DNA of 64,000 nucleotides, taken from NCBI RefSeq assembly GCF_014235765.1, contig NZ_JACMYH010000004.1, positions 62,001 through 126,000 of the forward strand, given 5' to 3'. The notes under the pieces are model-generated. The model saw only the letters and a program-made list of their open reading frames with translations. It was not told the origin of the DNA and did not search any database. Every line of letters starts with the position of its first letter. The first letter of the stretch is position 1. The position numbers were made by a program, and so were the translations under genes. Positions 1 to 8,583 of the stretch are shown here, piece after piece. Origin of the DNA: Pseudomonas baltica. Its GTDB lineage: Bacteria > Pseudomonadota > Gammaproteobacteria > Pseudomonadales > Pseudomonadaceae.

Positions 1-166
1 CATTCGTCCGTTGGGCGCAACCACGCGGGTGACGCTCAAGGTCGAGGGGCAGAGCGAGCTGATCGAGGCCGAAGTGGTCAAGGACCATGACAGCCTGAGT
101 GGCCTGGCGCGGGGCGAGACGTTGTTCTTCAAGCCCAAGGTCTGGCAGAAGGCGTCAGGTCTGTAG
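1..166 (+). CDS. cysA: Sulfate/thiosulfate ABC transporter ATP-binding protein CysA, C-terminal fragment
   Basis: Only the last 54 codons are inside the window, in the frame starting at base 2. They read as the C-terminal regulatory tail of CysA, with an RPLGATTRVTL segment and the ending FFKPKVWQKASGL. CysA energises sulfate/thiosulfate import on the cytoplasmic face of the inner membrane with CysT, CysW and a binding protein. The Walker motifs lie upstream of the window, so the assignment rests on the tail and on the sulfur genes that follow. The TAG stop (164-166) lies inside the first bases (GTAGCAG) of a REP-like repeat, so the repeat supplies the stop codon. Confidence 0.7.
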   Translation, partial: IRPLGATTRVTLKVEGQSELIEAEVVKDHDSLSGLARGETLFFKPKVWQKASGL

Positions 167-465
167 CAGCGGCGCAAGCCGCGTCCGAATTCAACGCGGT
201 GCGTCAGAGACACCGCGTGTACCGCCGACGCGGCTCGCGCCGCTGCTACAGAAGATCACACGCACCTTGTAGCAGCGGCGCAAGCCGCGTCCGGGGTCGA
301 TGCGGTGCAGCAGGCAGACTGTACGTGCCGCCGACGCGGCTTGCGCCGCTGCTACAGAAGATCACGCGCACCTTGTAGCAGCGGCGCGAGCCGCGTCCGG
401 GATCGATGCGGTGCAGCAGGCAGACTGTACGTGCCGCCGACGCGGCTTGCGGCGCTGCTACGGGG
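163..465. repeat. Three tandem REP-like units (GTAGCAGCGGCGC family), 106-bp period
   Basis: GTAGCAGCGGCGC starts at 163, 269 and 375, exactly 106 bp apart. Each unit ends with the reverse complement (GCCGCTGCTAC, slightly altered in the last copy), so each can fold as a paired hairpin. The middle of each unit carries a conserved cgcggtg...cgccgacgcgg segment. The same 106-bp period occurs at 30364. Together with the AT-rich stretch at 470-545 this fills the 400-bp gap after cysA; no gene is seen in it. Confidence 0.85.
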
Positions 466-503
466 CTGATTGACCTTTATTTTGGTTATTAATAAATAGC
501 TTC

Positions 504-539
504 TTATTCCTTAACGAATATAACTCCTTTCCTTATACT
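504..539 (+). promoter_or_regulatory. Probable sigma-70 promoter with an overlapping imperfect inverted repeat
   Basis: TTAACG at 511-516 (-35) and TATACT at 534-539 (-10) are 17 bp apart, about 35 bp before the next start codon. The imperfect dyad TTATTC...GAATA (504-520) overlaps the -35. The segment is AT-rich within high-GC DNA. Given the sulfur-related neighbours, control by CysB or another LysR regulator is plausible, but that is inference. Confidence 0.45.
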
Positions 540-574
540 GGCCTCCAACGCAACGTTTGCAGGAGGCGCATCCC

Positions 575-1156
575 ATGCGCAATGAGTCGATCCGCTATCT
601 GATCGTGCCAGGCTGGCAGGGCTCGTCCGACGACCATTGGCAAAGCCATTGGCAACGAACCCTGCCCAACAGCGCGCGGGTCGAGCAGGATGACTGGCTC
701 ACGCCACGGCGTGAAGACTGGGTCGCGGCGCTGGACCGCGCGGTGAATGCCAGCGCCGATCCGGTGATTCTCATTGCTCACAGCCTGGGATGCGTGACCG
801 TTGCCCACTGGTCGGCCCATGCCTCGCTGGTCTCGTTGCGCAAGGTCCGCGGAGCCCTGCTGGTGGCGCCCGCAGACGTAGAGCGCCCGGCCTGCTCGCC
901 GGCCCTGCGCAATTTCGCACCCATCCCCAAACACCTGCTGCCGTTCCCCAGCCAAGTGGTGGGCTCGGACAACGACCCTGCGGCCAGTGCTCCGCGAGCC
1001 TTGCAACTGGCCCGCGACTGGGGCGCCGAAGCCGGCATTCTGGCCGGTGCCGGGCATATCAACGTCAAGTCCGGGCATCGACGCTGGGAACAGGGGTTTG
1101 CCTACCTCTATCGCCTGCAGAGTCGCATGGACCAGCACATCCAGCTGCGCGCCTGA
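575..1156 (+). CDS. RBBP9/YdeN-family alpha/beta serine hydrolase
   Basis: The 193-residue protein opens with the RBBP9/YdeN signature (YLIVPGW, then SSDDHWQ). It has a nucleophile elbow AHSLG with Ser70, an acidic residue in the GSDNDP segment and a late GHIN histidine, giving a complete catalytic triad. No signal peptide is visible, so it is probably cytoplasmic. The ATG at 575 follows AGGAGG at 561-566 with 8-base spacing; a TTG at 557 would lie before this site and is rejected. The promoter at 511-539 should drive it, probably together with the sigma-54-type gene 53 bp downstream. The substrate is unknown; placement between sulfur genes suggests a role in sulfur scavenging. Confidence 0.8.
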   Translation: MRNESIRYLIVPGWQGSSDDHWQSHWQRTLPNSARVEQDDWLTPRREDWVAALDRAVNASADPVILIAHSLGCVTVAHWSAHASLVSLRKVRGALLVAPADVERPACSPALRNFAPIPKHLLPFPSQVVGSDNDPAASAPRALQLARDWGAEAGILAGAGHINVKSGHRRWEQGFAYLYRLQSRMDQHIQLRA

Positions 1157-1209
1157 ATGCCCGACAACCGAGTACGCCGCCTGCAGCCAGGCCGGTGGGA
1201 GCCTTGCCC

Positions 1210-2157
1210 ATGACCGCATACAACGACACCTTCGGCCAGCCGCTGCTGACCTTTCCCGACGCCGACAAGAGCCCGCTGAGCATCCGCGCCAAGGCGCTGG
1301 TGTTCGTCGATCCGCGCTCGCGACGCTTGCGCGAGGAGCTCGAGCGGCTCGCGCCCAAGGCACTGCCGGTGCTGATTCAGGGTGAAAGCGGCACCGGCAA
1401 GGAACTGCTTGCCCGCCACATTCATCGTGGCAGTGATCGTGGCGGCCTTTTCGTCTCGGTCAATTGCGGCGCGATCAGCCCGACCTACGCCGATGCCGAG
1501 CTGTTCGGCTACAGCGCAGGCGCCCACAGCGGCACGGCCAGCAGCCGGGCCGGATGGTTCGGCTCGGCCAACGGCGGCACGCTGTACCTGGACGAGATCG
1601 CCGACCTGCCGCTGGCGATCCAGACCAAGCTGCTCGCGGCGTTGGAAACCCGTGAAGTGACCCGCGTCGGCGCGGCCCAGCCCAATCCGGTGGACGTGCG
1701 CCTGGTGGCGGCGTCGAGCATCGATCTGGGCCAGGCCGTGGCCGCGGGGAAATTCAACGAACGGTTGCACGCCTATCTGGGCGAAGGCCGCCTGACCTTG
1801 CCGCCGTTGCGCGAGCGGACCGGCGATATCCTCGCCCTGGCCGAGTATTTCCTGGGCATCTACAGCCATCGTCTGAACCTGGCGGTGCCGCTGATCAGCG
1901 CCGATGCGCAGCGAGCGCTGGAGCGCCACGATTGGCCTGGCAATACCCGCGAGCTGGAAAACGTCATCCATTTTGCCTTGCTGGTCAGCCGCGGCGACGA
2001 GATCCTGCCCGAGCATCTCAATCTGCCAGCGGCCGCGAACACGGACCTGCTCGTGCATCTCGAGCAGCTGTTGACGCAGGCCGCCGAGCACGCCGAGCCG
2101 GTTGCTTTGGCAGCACTGCTGAACCGCAGCGTCGAGCGCTTGCGTAAAAAGGCATAA
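1210..2157 (+). CDS. Sigma-54-interacting AAA+ regulator, degenerate and lacking a clear DNA-binding domain
   Basis: A 315-residue protein made almost entirely of a sigma-54 activation ATPase module. Walker A GESGTGKE is at residues 58-65, Walker B GGTLYLDEI at about 122-130, and the sensor region PPLRERTGDI and WPGNTRELEN are intact. The GAFTGA loop that contacts sigma-54 reads GAHSGT (about 104-109). No N-terminal sensor domain exists, and the roughly 45 residues after the AAA+ core lack a recognisable Fis-type helix-turn-helix. By family it would activate sulfur-starvation genes (SfnR-like), but the altered loop and missing HTH make normal activator function doubtful. ATG 1210 begins the homologous region; its ribosome site is weak. 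Confidence 0.75.
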   Translation: MTAYNDTFGQPLLTFPDADKSPLSIRAKALVFVDPRSRRLREELERLAPKALPVLIQGESGTGKELLARHIHRGSDRGGLFVSVNCGAISPTYADAELFGYSAGAHSGTASSRAGWFGSANGGTLYLDEIADLPLAIQTKLLAALETREVTRVGAAQPNPVDVRLVAASSIDLGQAVAAGKFNERLHAYLGEGRLTLPPLRERTGDILALAEYFLGIYSHRLNLAVPLISADAQRALERHDWPGNTRELENVIHFALLVSRGDEILPEHLNLPAAANTDLLVHLEQLLTQAAEHAEPVALAALLNRSVERLRKKA

Positions 2158-2257
2158 GCAGCAAACTAAAAGGTATTTGTAGGAATATTAATTCCCGGTA
2201 TTGTCCGCGCAAGGCTGGCCGATTGCTGCCGCCACCACCCAATTTCAAGGACTTAGC

Positions 2258-3040
2258 ATGAAAAAGGCTTTGCTGTTCACCGCTCTGGCGGCCTCCCTGT
2301 CTTTCGGCCTGGCCAACGCGGCAGAAAAACTCGTGATCGCCGCCACGCCGGTTCCCCACGCCGAGATCCTCGAGCTGATCAAGCCGACCCTGGCCAAGGA
2401 AGGCGTCGAGCTGGACATCAAGGTGTTCACCGACTACGTGCAACCCAACGTACAGGTGAACGAAAAGCGTCTGGACGCCAACTACTTCCAGACCCTGCCG
2501 TACCTGGAAAGCTTCAACAAGGGCAAGGGCACCAACCTGGTCACCGTGATCGGCGTGCACGTCGAGCCCTTCGGCGGTTACTCGAAGAAGGTCAAGTCGC
2601 TGAGCGAGCTCAAGGACGGCGCCACCGTCGCCATCCCCAACGAGGGCAGCAACAGCGGCCGTGCGTTGATCCTGCTGCAGAAAGCCGGCCTGATCACCCT
2701 GAAGGACCCGAGCAACGCCCTGGCCACCCCCAAGGACATCGCCAGCAACCCCAAGAACCTCAAGTTCAAGGAGCTGGAATCGGCCATGCTGCCGCGCGTG
2801 CTGGACCAGGTCGACCTGGACATGATCAACACCAACTACGCACTTGAAGCCGGCCTGAACCCGGCCAAGGATGCCTTGGTGATCGAAGGATCGGATTCGC
2901 CTTACGTGAATTTCCTGGTGGCCCGTCCGGACAACAAGGACAGCCCGGCCATGCAGAAACTGGCCAAGGCGCTGACCAGCCCCGAAGTCAAAGCCTTCAT
3001 CGAGAAGAAGTACAGCGGCGCGGTATTGCCGGCGTTCTGA
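2258..3040 (+). CDS. MetQ/NlpA-family ABC transporter substrate-binding protein (orphan)
   Basis: A 260-residue secreted protein. The signal peptide (about residues 1-20, ending ANA) lacks a lipobox, so the mature protein should be free in the periplasm. The body matches the NlpA lipoprotein family that binds methionine and related compounds (LVIAATPVPHAEIL; FTDYVQPNVQV; LDANYFQTLPYL; NTNYALEAGL). ATG 2258 follows AAGGA with about 6-base spacing. No permease or ATPase gene adjoins it; the nearest MetNI pair is at 8.6-10.3 kb on the other strand. It could feed that transporter. Placement next to cysA and the regulator gene suggests an organosulfur ligand. Confidence 0.85.
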   Translation: MKKALLFTALAASLSFGLANAAEKLVIAATPVPHAEILELIKPTLAKEGVELDIKVFTDYVQPNVQVNEKRLDANYFQTLPYLESFNKGKGTNLVTVIGVHVEPFGGYSKKVKSLSELKDGATVAIPNEGSNSGRALILLQKAGLITLKDPSNALATPKDIASNPKNLKFKELESAMLPRVLDQVDLDMINTNYALEAGLNPAKDALVIEGSDSPYVNFLVARPDNKDSPAMQKLAKALTSPEVKAFIEKKYSGAVLPAF

Positions 3041-3065
3041 TTCCCGAGTGTGACAACGGTTCACC

Positions 3066-3101
3066 TGAGCGCCGACAGCTTGTACAGTGTCGGCGTTTTG
3101 C
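3066..3101 (+). terminator. Rho-independent terminator after the MetQ-like gene
   Basis: CGCCGACA (3070-3077) pairs perfectly with TGTCGGCG (3088-3095) across a 10-base loop and is followed by TTTT. It lies 30 bases after the stop codon and separates this gene from the efflux operon. Confidence 0.75.
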
Positions 3102-3196
3102 TTTGTCCGGGCAGGGCCATTCCCGGCAAATGAACCTCGCATCACGGCCACAGTCGCATACACACCTGGCATCACAGCGCACGCAAAGGAGCCTGC

Positions 3197-4276
3197 ATGG
3201 CTGGTCCTCGTTGGAAGGTTGTAGGGGTTTCCCTTTTGTTGGTTGCGCTGGCGGGGTGTGGTGAAGACAAGCCCATCGAGCCGACGCATCCGCGCGTGCG
3301 CGTGGAGAATGTACAGAGCGGCGAGTTCGCCGCTGCGGTCAATCTCACCGGCGATGTGCAGGCGCGCATCCAGACCCAGTTGTCGTTCCGCGTCGGTGGC
3401 AAGATCATCCAGCGGTTGGTGGACGTGGGCGATCATGTCAGCGCACGGCAGGTGCTGGCGCGCCTGGACCCCAAGGACCTGCAGACCAACGTCGATTCGG
3501 CCAAGGCTGCAGTGGCCGCCGAACAGGCACGTGTGAAACAGACATCGGCGGCCTTCGTGCGCCAGCAGAAGCTGCTGCCCAAGGGCTACACCAGCCAGAG
3601 TGAATACGACTCGGCCCAGGCGGCGCTGCGCGGTGCGCAGAGTTCGTTGACGGCGGCGAGCGCCCAGTTGGCCAATGCCCGTGAACAATTGAGCTACACC
3701 GACCTGGTGGCCGACGCCCCAGGCGTGATCACTGCCCGCCAGGCAGAGGTTGGCCAGGTGGTACAGGCCACTGCGCCGATCTTCGGCCTGGCCCGCGATG
3801 GCGACCGCGATGCGGTATTCGACGTGTACGAGTCGCTGTTTGCCCAACCGGCCGGCCAGCAGCCGATCACCGTCAGCCTGCTCGACGAGCCGGCGATCAA
3901 GACCACCGGCACCGTGCGCGAAGTCACCCCAGCGGTGTCCGCGCAGACCGGTACGGTGCGCGTGAAGATCGCCCTGCAAGGCCTGCCCAAGGGCATGGAC
4001 CTCGGCTCGGTGGTCAACGCATCGCTCAACGGTCCGGGCAAGACCAGCGTCGAGCTGCCCTGGTCGGCGTTGACCAAGGACATCGCCGAGCCTGCCGTGT
4101 GGGTGGTGGGGGAAGGCGACAAGGTCAATCTGCGCAAGGTCGACGTGGGCCGTTACCTGACCGGCAAGGTGGTGATCGCCGATGGCTTGAAGAACGGCGA
4201 CCGCGTGGTCGTCGCCGGCGGGCAGTTGCTGCACCCGGACATGCAGGTGGAAATTGCCGAGGAGCGCCAGCCATGA
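3197..4276 (+). CDS. triA: RND efflux periplasmic adaptor lipoprotein, TriA-like
   Basis: A 359-residue membrane-fusion protein. A short signal peptide with lipobox LAGC (Cys near residue 22) predicts an inner-membrane-anchored lipoprotein. The HlyD/AcrA plan is visible: half-lipoyl motif (RVGGKIIQRLVDVGDHV), a coiled-coil hairpin rich in Ala/Gln/Arg (about residues 95-160), the second half-lipoyl (DAPGVITARQAEVGQVV), then beta-barrel segments. ATG 3197 follows AAGGAG at 3185-3190. Its stop overlaps the next gene's start as ATGA. Two consecutive adaptor genes followed by one RND gene is the layout of TriABC of P. aeruginosa, known for triclosan efflux with OpmH; the symbol is assigned by that analogy. 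Confidence 0.85.
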   Translation: MAGPRWKVVGVSLLLVALAGCGEDKPIEPTHPRVRVENVQSGEFAAAVNLTGDVQARIQTQLSFRVGGKIIQRLVDVGDHVSARQVLARLDPKDLQTNVDSAKAAVAAEQARVKQTSAAFVRQQKLLPKGYTSQSEYDSAQAALRGAQSSLTAASAQLANAREQLSYTDLVADAPGVITARQAEVGQVVQATAPIFGLARDGDRDAVFDVYESLFAQPAGQQPITVSLLDEPAIKTTGTVREVTPAVSAQTGTVRVKIALQGLPKGMDLGSVVNASLNGPGKTSVELPWSALTKDIAEPAVWVVGEGDKVNLRKVDVGRYLTGKVVIADGLKNGDRVVVAGGQLLHPDMQVEIAEERQP

Positions 4277-5343
4277 AGGCGGTGATCGCGTTGTCTGCGG
4301 CCGTGCTGTTGCTGGCAGGCTGTTCGAAGGAAGAGCAAGCTCCCGAGCCGATCCGCCCGGTGCTGTCGGTCGAGGTCAAGGGCCTGGACCAGCAGAGCCT
4401 GGGTCGCTTCGCGGGCAATATCCAGGCGCGCTACGAAAGCACGTTGGGCTTTCGCGTATCGGGGCGTATCGCCCGGCGTGCGGTGGATGTCGGCAGCCAG
4501 GTGGAGAAGAACCAGCTGCTGGCCACCCTCGATCCGACCGACCAGCAGAACCAGTTGCGCTCGAGCCAGGGTGATCTGGCCCGCGTGCAGGCGGAGTTCA
4601 TCAATGCCCAGGCCAATGCTCGCCGCCAGCAGGAGTTGTTCGACCGTGGCGTCGGTGCGCAGGCTGGCCTGGACATCGCCCAGACCGACCTGAAGACCGC
4701 CCAGGCCTCGCTCGACCAGGCCAAGGCCGCCGTCAGCCAAGCCAGGGATCAACTGGGCTATAGCGAGCTGCGCGCCGACCACGCCGCCGTGGTCAATCAA
4801 TGGAAAGTGGAAGTCGGGCAAGTGGTGAGCGCCGGTGAAGAGGTGGTGGTATTGGCCCGTCCCGATATCAAGGAGGCTGTCATCGATCTGCCCGCCGGGC
4901 TTGCCGAAACCCTGCCCGAGGGCGTGGAGTTTCGTGTGCAGTCCCAGCTCGACCCGAGCGTTGCCACCACTGGCACCCTGCGTGAGCTGGAGCCGCGGCC
5001 CGACAGTGCCACGCGCACCCGGCGCGCACGCCTGACCCTGCGCGAAAGCCCCGCCGGCCTGCGCCTGGGCACGGCGATCAGCGTGACCTTGAGTTCAAGC
5101 ATCGCGCAGCGCCTGGAATTGCCGGAGACCGCAGTGCAGGAAGTCGATGGCAAGACCCAGGTGTGGCTGGTGGACGTCCAGAACAAGACCGTCAACCCGC
5201 GCCCGGTCACCGTGCTCAGCCGCGACCGTGGCGTCGTAGTGCTGGGCAGCGGTGTGCAGGCGGGTGAGCGCGTGGTCAGCGCTGGCGTCAACAGCCTGAA
5301 ACCCGGGCAGAAAATCAAACTGGACGAGGCGAGCCGGCAATGA
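4273..5343 (+). CDS. triB: RND efflux periplasmic adaptor lipoprotein, TriB-like
   Basis: Second adaptor, 356 residues, with lipobox LAGC (Cys about residue 17). The half-lipoyl segments (FRVSGRIARRAVDVGSQV and VNQWKVEVGQVVSAGEEV) flank an alpha-hairpin of heptad-like Gln/Ala/Arg repeats. The start ATG at 4273 overlaps the upstream stop (ATGA), and its own stop overlaps the pump's start in the same way, so all three genes are translationally coupled. Paired non-identical adaptors are unusual for RND pumps and characteristic of TriABC, where both are needed. The substrate cannot be read from sequence. Confidence 0.85.
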   Translation: MKAVIALSAAVLLLAGCSKEEQAPEPIRPVLSVEVKGLDQQSLGRFAGNIQARYESTLGFRVSGRIARRAVDVGSQVEKNQLLATLDPTDQQNQLRSSQGDLARVQAEFINAQANARRQQELFDRGVGAQAGLDIAQTDLKTAQASLDQAKAAVSQARDQLGYSELRADHAAVVNQWKVEVGQVVSAGEEVVVLARPDIKEAVIDLPAGLAETLPEGVEFRVQSQLDPSVATTGTLRELEPRPDSATRTRRARLTLRESPAGLRLGTAISVTLSSSIAQRLELPETAVQEVDGKTQVWLVDVQNKTVNPRPVTVLSRDRGVVVLGSGVQAGERVVSAGVNSLKPGQKIKLDEASRQ

Positions 5344-8300
5344 AGGGAAGTTTCAACCTGTCCGACTGGGCGCTCAAGCACCAGTCCTTCGTCTGGTACC
5401 TGATGTTCGTCGGCCTGCTGATGGGCGTGTTTTCCTATTTCAACCTGGGCCGTGAAGAAGACCCGGCGTTCGCCATCAAGACCATGGTCATCCAGAGCCG
5501 CTGGCCGGGCGCGACCCAGGATGAAACGCTCAAGCAGGTCACCGACCGCATCGAAAAGAAGCTCGAAGAGCTGGACTCCCTGGACTACGTGAAAAGCTAC
5601 ACGCGGCCTGGCGAGTCGACGGTGTTCGTGTATCTGCGTGACACCACCAGCGCCAAGGCGATTCCGCAGATCTGGTACCAGGTGCGCAAGAAGGTCGACG
5701 ACATTCGCGGCACTTTTCCCCAGGGCCTGCAGGGGCCTTCGTTCAACGATGAATTCGGTGACGTGTTCGGCTCCATCTACGCCTTCACTGCCGACGGCCT
5801 GAGCATGCGGCAGCTGCGCGACTACGTGGAGCAGGTGCGCGCCGAGATCCGTCAGGTCGACAACCTGGGCAAGGTTCAGTTGGTGGGCCAGCAGGACGAA
5901 GTGATCTACCTGAATTTTTCCACGCGCAAACTGGCCGCGCTGGGCCTGGACCAGCAACAGGTGGTCGGCGCGCTGCAGGCACAGAATGCGGTGACGCCGG
6001 CGGGCGTGATCGAGGCTGGGCCGGAACGCATCTCGGTGCGCACCTCGGGCCAGTTCAAGTCGGAAAAAGACCTGGAAACGGTCAACCTCAGGCTCAACGA
6101 CCGCTTCTACCGGCTGACCGATATCGCCGACATCGAACGTGGCTACAAAGACCCGGCCGCGCCGATGTTCCGCTACAACGGCCAGCCCGCCATCGGCCTG
6201 GCCATCGCCATGAAAGACGGCGGCAACATTCAGGAATTCGGTACCGCGCTGCATGCGCGCATGAACGCGTTGACCGCGCAGTTGCCGGTGGGCGTGGGCG
6301 TGCACAAGGTTTCGGACCAGGCCGAGGTGGTCGAGAAGGCCGTCGGCGGGTTCACCAGCGCGTTGTTCGAGGCTGTGGTCATCGTGCTGATCGTCAGCTT
6401 CATCAGCCTGGGCGTGCGCGCTGGCCTGGTGGTGGCCTGCTCGATTCCGCTGGTGCTGGCCATGGTCTTCGTGTTCATGGAGTACAGCGGCATCACCATG
6501 CAGCGTATTTCCCTGGGGGCGTTGATCATCGCCCTGGGCCTGCTGGTGGACGATGCAATGATCACCGTGGAAATGATGGTCACTCGCCTGGAAGCGGGCG
6601 ACAGCAAGGAGGAGGCGGCTACCTTCGCTTACACCTCTACCGCATTCCCGATGCTCACGGGCACTTTGGTCACAGTGGCCGGCTTCGTACCGATCGGCTT
6701 GAACGCCAGCTCGGCCGGTGAGTACACCTTCACCCTGTTTGCCGTTATCGCGGTGGCCATGCTGGTGTCCTGGGTGGTGGCGGTGCTGTTCGCACCGGTC
6801 ATCGGCGTGCACATCCTGAGCAAGAACGTCAAACCCAAGCCGGAGCAGCCGGGGCGTGTCGCGCGCTGGTTCCACAGTGGTCTGCTGGGCTGCATGCGCC
6901 ACCGTTGGCTGACGATCATCGGCACGTTGCTGCTGTTCGCTGCGGCGCTGTTCTGCATGCGTTTCGTGCAGAACCAGTTCTTCCCCTCGTCCGACCGCCC
7001 GGAAATCCTGGTGGACCTCAACCTGCCGCAGAACGCTTCGATCAACGAGACGCGCAAGGCGGTCGACCGCCTCGAAGCCACGCTCAAGGATGATCCGGAC
7101 ATCGCGCGCTGGAGCACTTACATCGGTCAGGGCGCGATCCGTTTCTATCTGCCGCTTGACCAGCAGTTGGAGAACCCTTACTACGCCCAGTTGGTGATCG
7201 TCAGCAAAGGCCTGGAGCAGCGTGGCGCGCTGACCGAGCGCTTGAAGAAGCGCCTGCGCGAAGACTTCGTCGGCATCGGCACCTACGTCCAGGCGTTGGA
7301 AATGGGGCCGCCGGTAGGCCGGCCGATCCAGTATCGGGTCAGCGGCAAGGACATCGACCAGGTGCGCAAGCACGCCATCGAGCTGGCCACGCTGCTGGAC
7401 CAGAACGCGCACGTCGGCGAGATGATCTACGACTGGAACGAGCCGGGCAAAGTGCTGCGCATCGACATCGCCCAGGACAAGGCGCGGCAGTTGGGCCTGT
7501 CGTCCGAAGACGTGGCCAAGCTGATGAACACCATCGTCAGCGGCTCGGCGGTGACCCAGGTCAATGACGATATCTATCTGGTCAACGTGGTCGGCCGTGC
7601 CAACGACGCCGAGCGCGGTTCGCCGGAAACCTTGCAGAACCTGCAGATCGTCACGCCCAGCGGCACCTCGATTCCGCTGCTGGCCTTCGCCACCGTGCGC
7701 TACGAGCTGGAGCAGCCGCTGGTGTGGCGGCGTGATCGCTTGCCGACCATCACCTTGAAGGCGGCGGTCAGCGACGATATCCAGCCGACCGATCTGGTGG
7801 CCCAGCTGAAGCCCGAGATCGAGAAATTCGCCGAAGGCCTGCCGGTGGGTTACAAGGTGGCCACCGGTGGTACGGTCGAGGAAAGCGGCAAGGCGCAGGG
7901 ACCCATCGCCAAGGTGGTGCCGTTGATGCTGTTCCTCATGGCGACCTTCCTGATGATCCAGCTGCACAGTGTGCAGAAGATGTTCCTGGTGGCCAGTGTG
8001 GCGCCGCTGGGCATCATCGGTGTGGTGTTGGCGCTGGTGCCGACCGGAACGCCCATGGGCTTCGTGGCGATTCTCGGGATACTGGCGCTGATCGGCATCA
8101 TCATCCGCAACTCGGTGATTCTGGTGACCCAGATCGACGCCTATGAACGCGATGGCTACAAGCCTTGGGATGCCGTGCTGGAGGCAACCGAGCATCGACG
8201 CCGGCCGATCCTGCTCACGGCGGCAGCCGCCAGTCTGGGCATGATCCCGATCGCCCGCGAGGTGTTCTGGGGCCCGATGGCCTACGCGATGATCGGCGGG

Positions 8301-8399
8301 ATCGTGGTGGCGACCTTGCTCACCCTGTTGTTCCTGCCGGCGCTGTATGTGGCCTGGTACCGGATCAAGGAAGACGAGCGCGAGGGGAAGGAGGCTTGA
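5340..8399 (+). CDS. triC: RND-family inner-membrane efflux pump, TriC-like
   Basis: A 1019-residue pump with the duplicated RND plan: 12 hydrophobic segments and two large periplasmic loops. The N-terminus (FNLSDWALKHQSFVWYL) and early LGREEDPAF are typical of the TriC/HAE1-like group. The proton-relay acidic pair in TM4 is present as Asp404-Asp405 (GLLVDDAMITVE). The start overlaps triB by four bases. No outer-membrane factor gene follows; the strand changes and repeats begin. A TolC-like protein encoded elsewhere (OpmH in P. aeruginosa) would be needed. The drive is proton motive force, and the complex spans the envelope. Confidence 0.88.
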   Translation: MKGSFNLSDWALKHQSFVWYLMFVGLLMGVFSYFNLGREEDPAFAIKTMVIQSRWPGATQDETLKQVTDRIEKKLEELDSLDYVKSYTRPGESTVFVYLRDTTSAKAIPQIWYQVRKKVDDIRGTFPQGLQGPSFNDEFGDVFGSIYAFTADGLSMRQLRDYVEQVRAEIRQVDNLGKVQLVGQQDEVIYLNFSTRKLAALGLDQQQVVGALQAQNAVTPAGVIEAGPERISVRTSGQFKSEKDLETVNLRLNDRFYRLTDIADIERGYKDPAAPMFRYNGQPAIGLAIAMKDGGNIQEFGTALHARMNALTAQLPVGVGVHKVSDQAEVVEKAVGGFTSALFEAVVIVLIVSFISLGVRAGLVVACSIPLVLAMVFVFMEYSGITMQRISLGALIIALGLLVDDAMITVEMMVTRLEAGDSKEEAATFAYTSTAFPMLTGTLVTVAGFVPIGLNASSAGEYTFTLFAVIAVAMLVSWVVAVLFAPVIGVHILSKNVKPKPEQPGRVARWFHSGLLGCMRHRWLTIIGTLLLFAAALFCMRFVQNQFFPSSDRPEILVDLNLPQNASINETRKAVDRLEATLKDDPDIARWSTYIGQGAIRFYLPLDQQLENPYYAQLVIVSKGLEQRGALTERLKKRLREDFVGIGTYVQALEMGPPVGRPIQYRVSGKDIDQVRKHAIELATLLDQNAHVGEMIYDWNEPGKVLRIDIAQDKARQLGLSSEDVAKLMNTIVSGSAVTQVNDDIYLVNVVGRANDAERGSPETLQNLQIVTPSGTSIPLLAFATVRYELEQPLVWRRDRLPTITLKAAVSDDIQPTDLVAQLKPEIEKFAEGLPVGYKVATGGTVEESGKAQGPIAKVVPLMLFLMATFLMIQLHSVQKMFLVASVAPLGIIGVVLALVPTGTPMGFVAILGILALIGIIIRNSVILVTQIDAYERDGYKPWDAVLEATEHRRRPILLTAAAASLGMIPIAREVFWGPMAYAMIGGIVVATLLTLLFLPALYVAWYRIKEDEREGKEA

Positions 8400-8444
8400 T
8401 TCAGGTTGGGCAAAAGAAAGTAGGGTGCTCCGTCTGAGATACCG

Positions 8445-8575
8445 CAGCGTGGCGTTCGCGGCCACGGACCGCTCCTACGCAGGACATTATCCCCTGTAGG
8501 AGCGGTCGTTGGCCGCGAAGGCCCGCCACGAACCCCCCGTAGGAGCGGTCAGCGGCCGCGAAGGGCGCATCTCGG
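8445..8575. repeat. REP-like palindromes (GTAGGAGCGGTC family)
   Basis: TTCGCGGCCACGGACCGCTCCTAC is followed by its near-inverse (GTAGGAGCGGTCGTTGGCCG) and then a third copy. The repeats fill the gap between the converging triC and metI-like genes and could fold to end transcription from both sides. No gene is seen. Confidence 0.75.
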
Positions 8576-8583
8576 TTCCGCGA

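Noticed and set aside
163..465. Small RNA genes within the hairpin-rich gap
   Set aside because: The hairpins are explained by the REP family found throughout the window; no independent promoter or poly-T end was seen.
533..1363. Long minus-strand open frame over the hydrolase gene
   Set aside because: It covers a coherent alpha/beta hydrolase on the plus strand, is rich in Arg/Ala from GC-rich antisense codons and has no family resemblance.
2018..4234. Long minus-strand open frame across the MetQ-like gene, terminator and adaptor gene
   Set aside because: It crosses a clear plus-strand terminator and two recognisable genes; no family match.
4797..8465. Very long minus-strand open frame opposite triC
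   Set aside because: Antisense of the RND pump; composition (His/Gln/Arg-rich) is typical of antisense frames in high-GC DNA.
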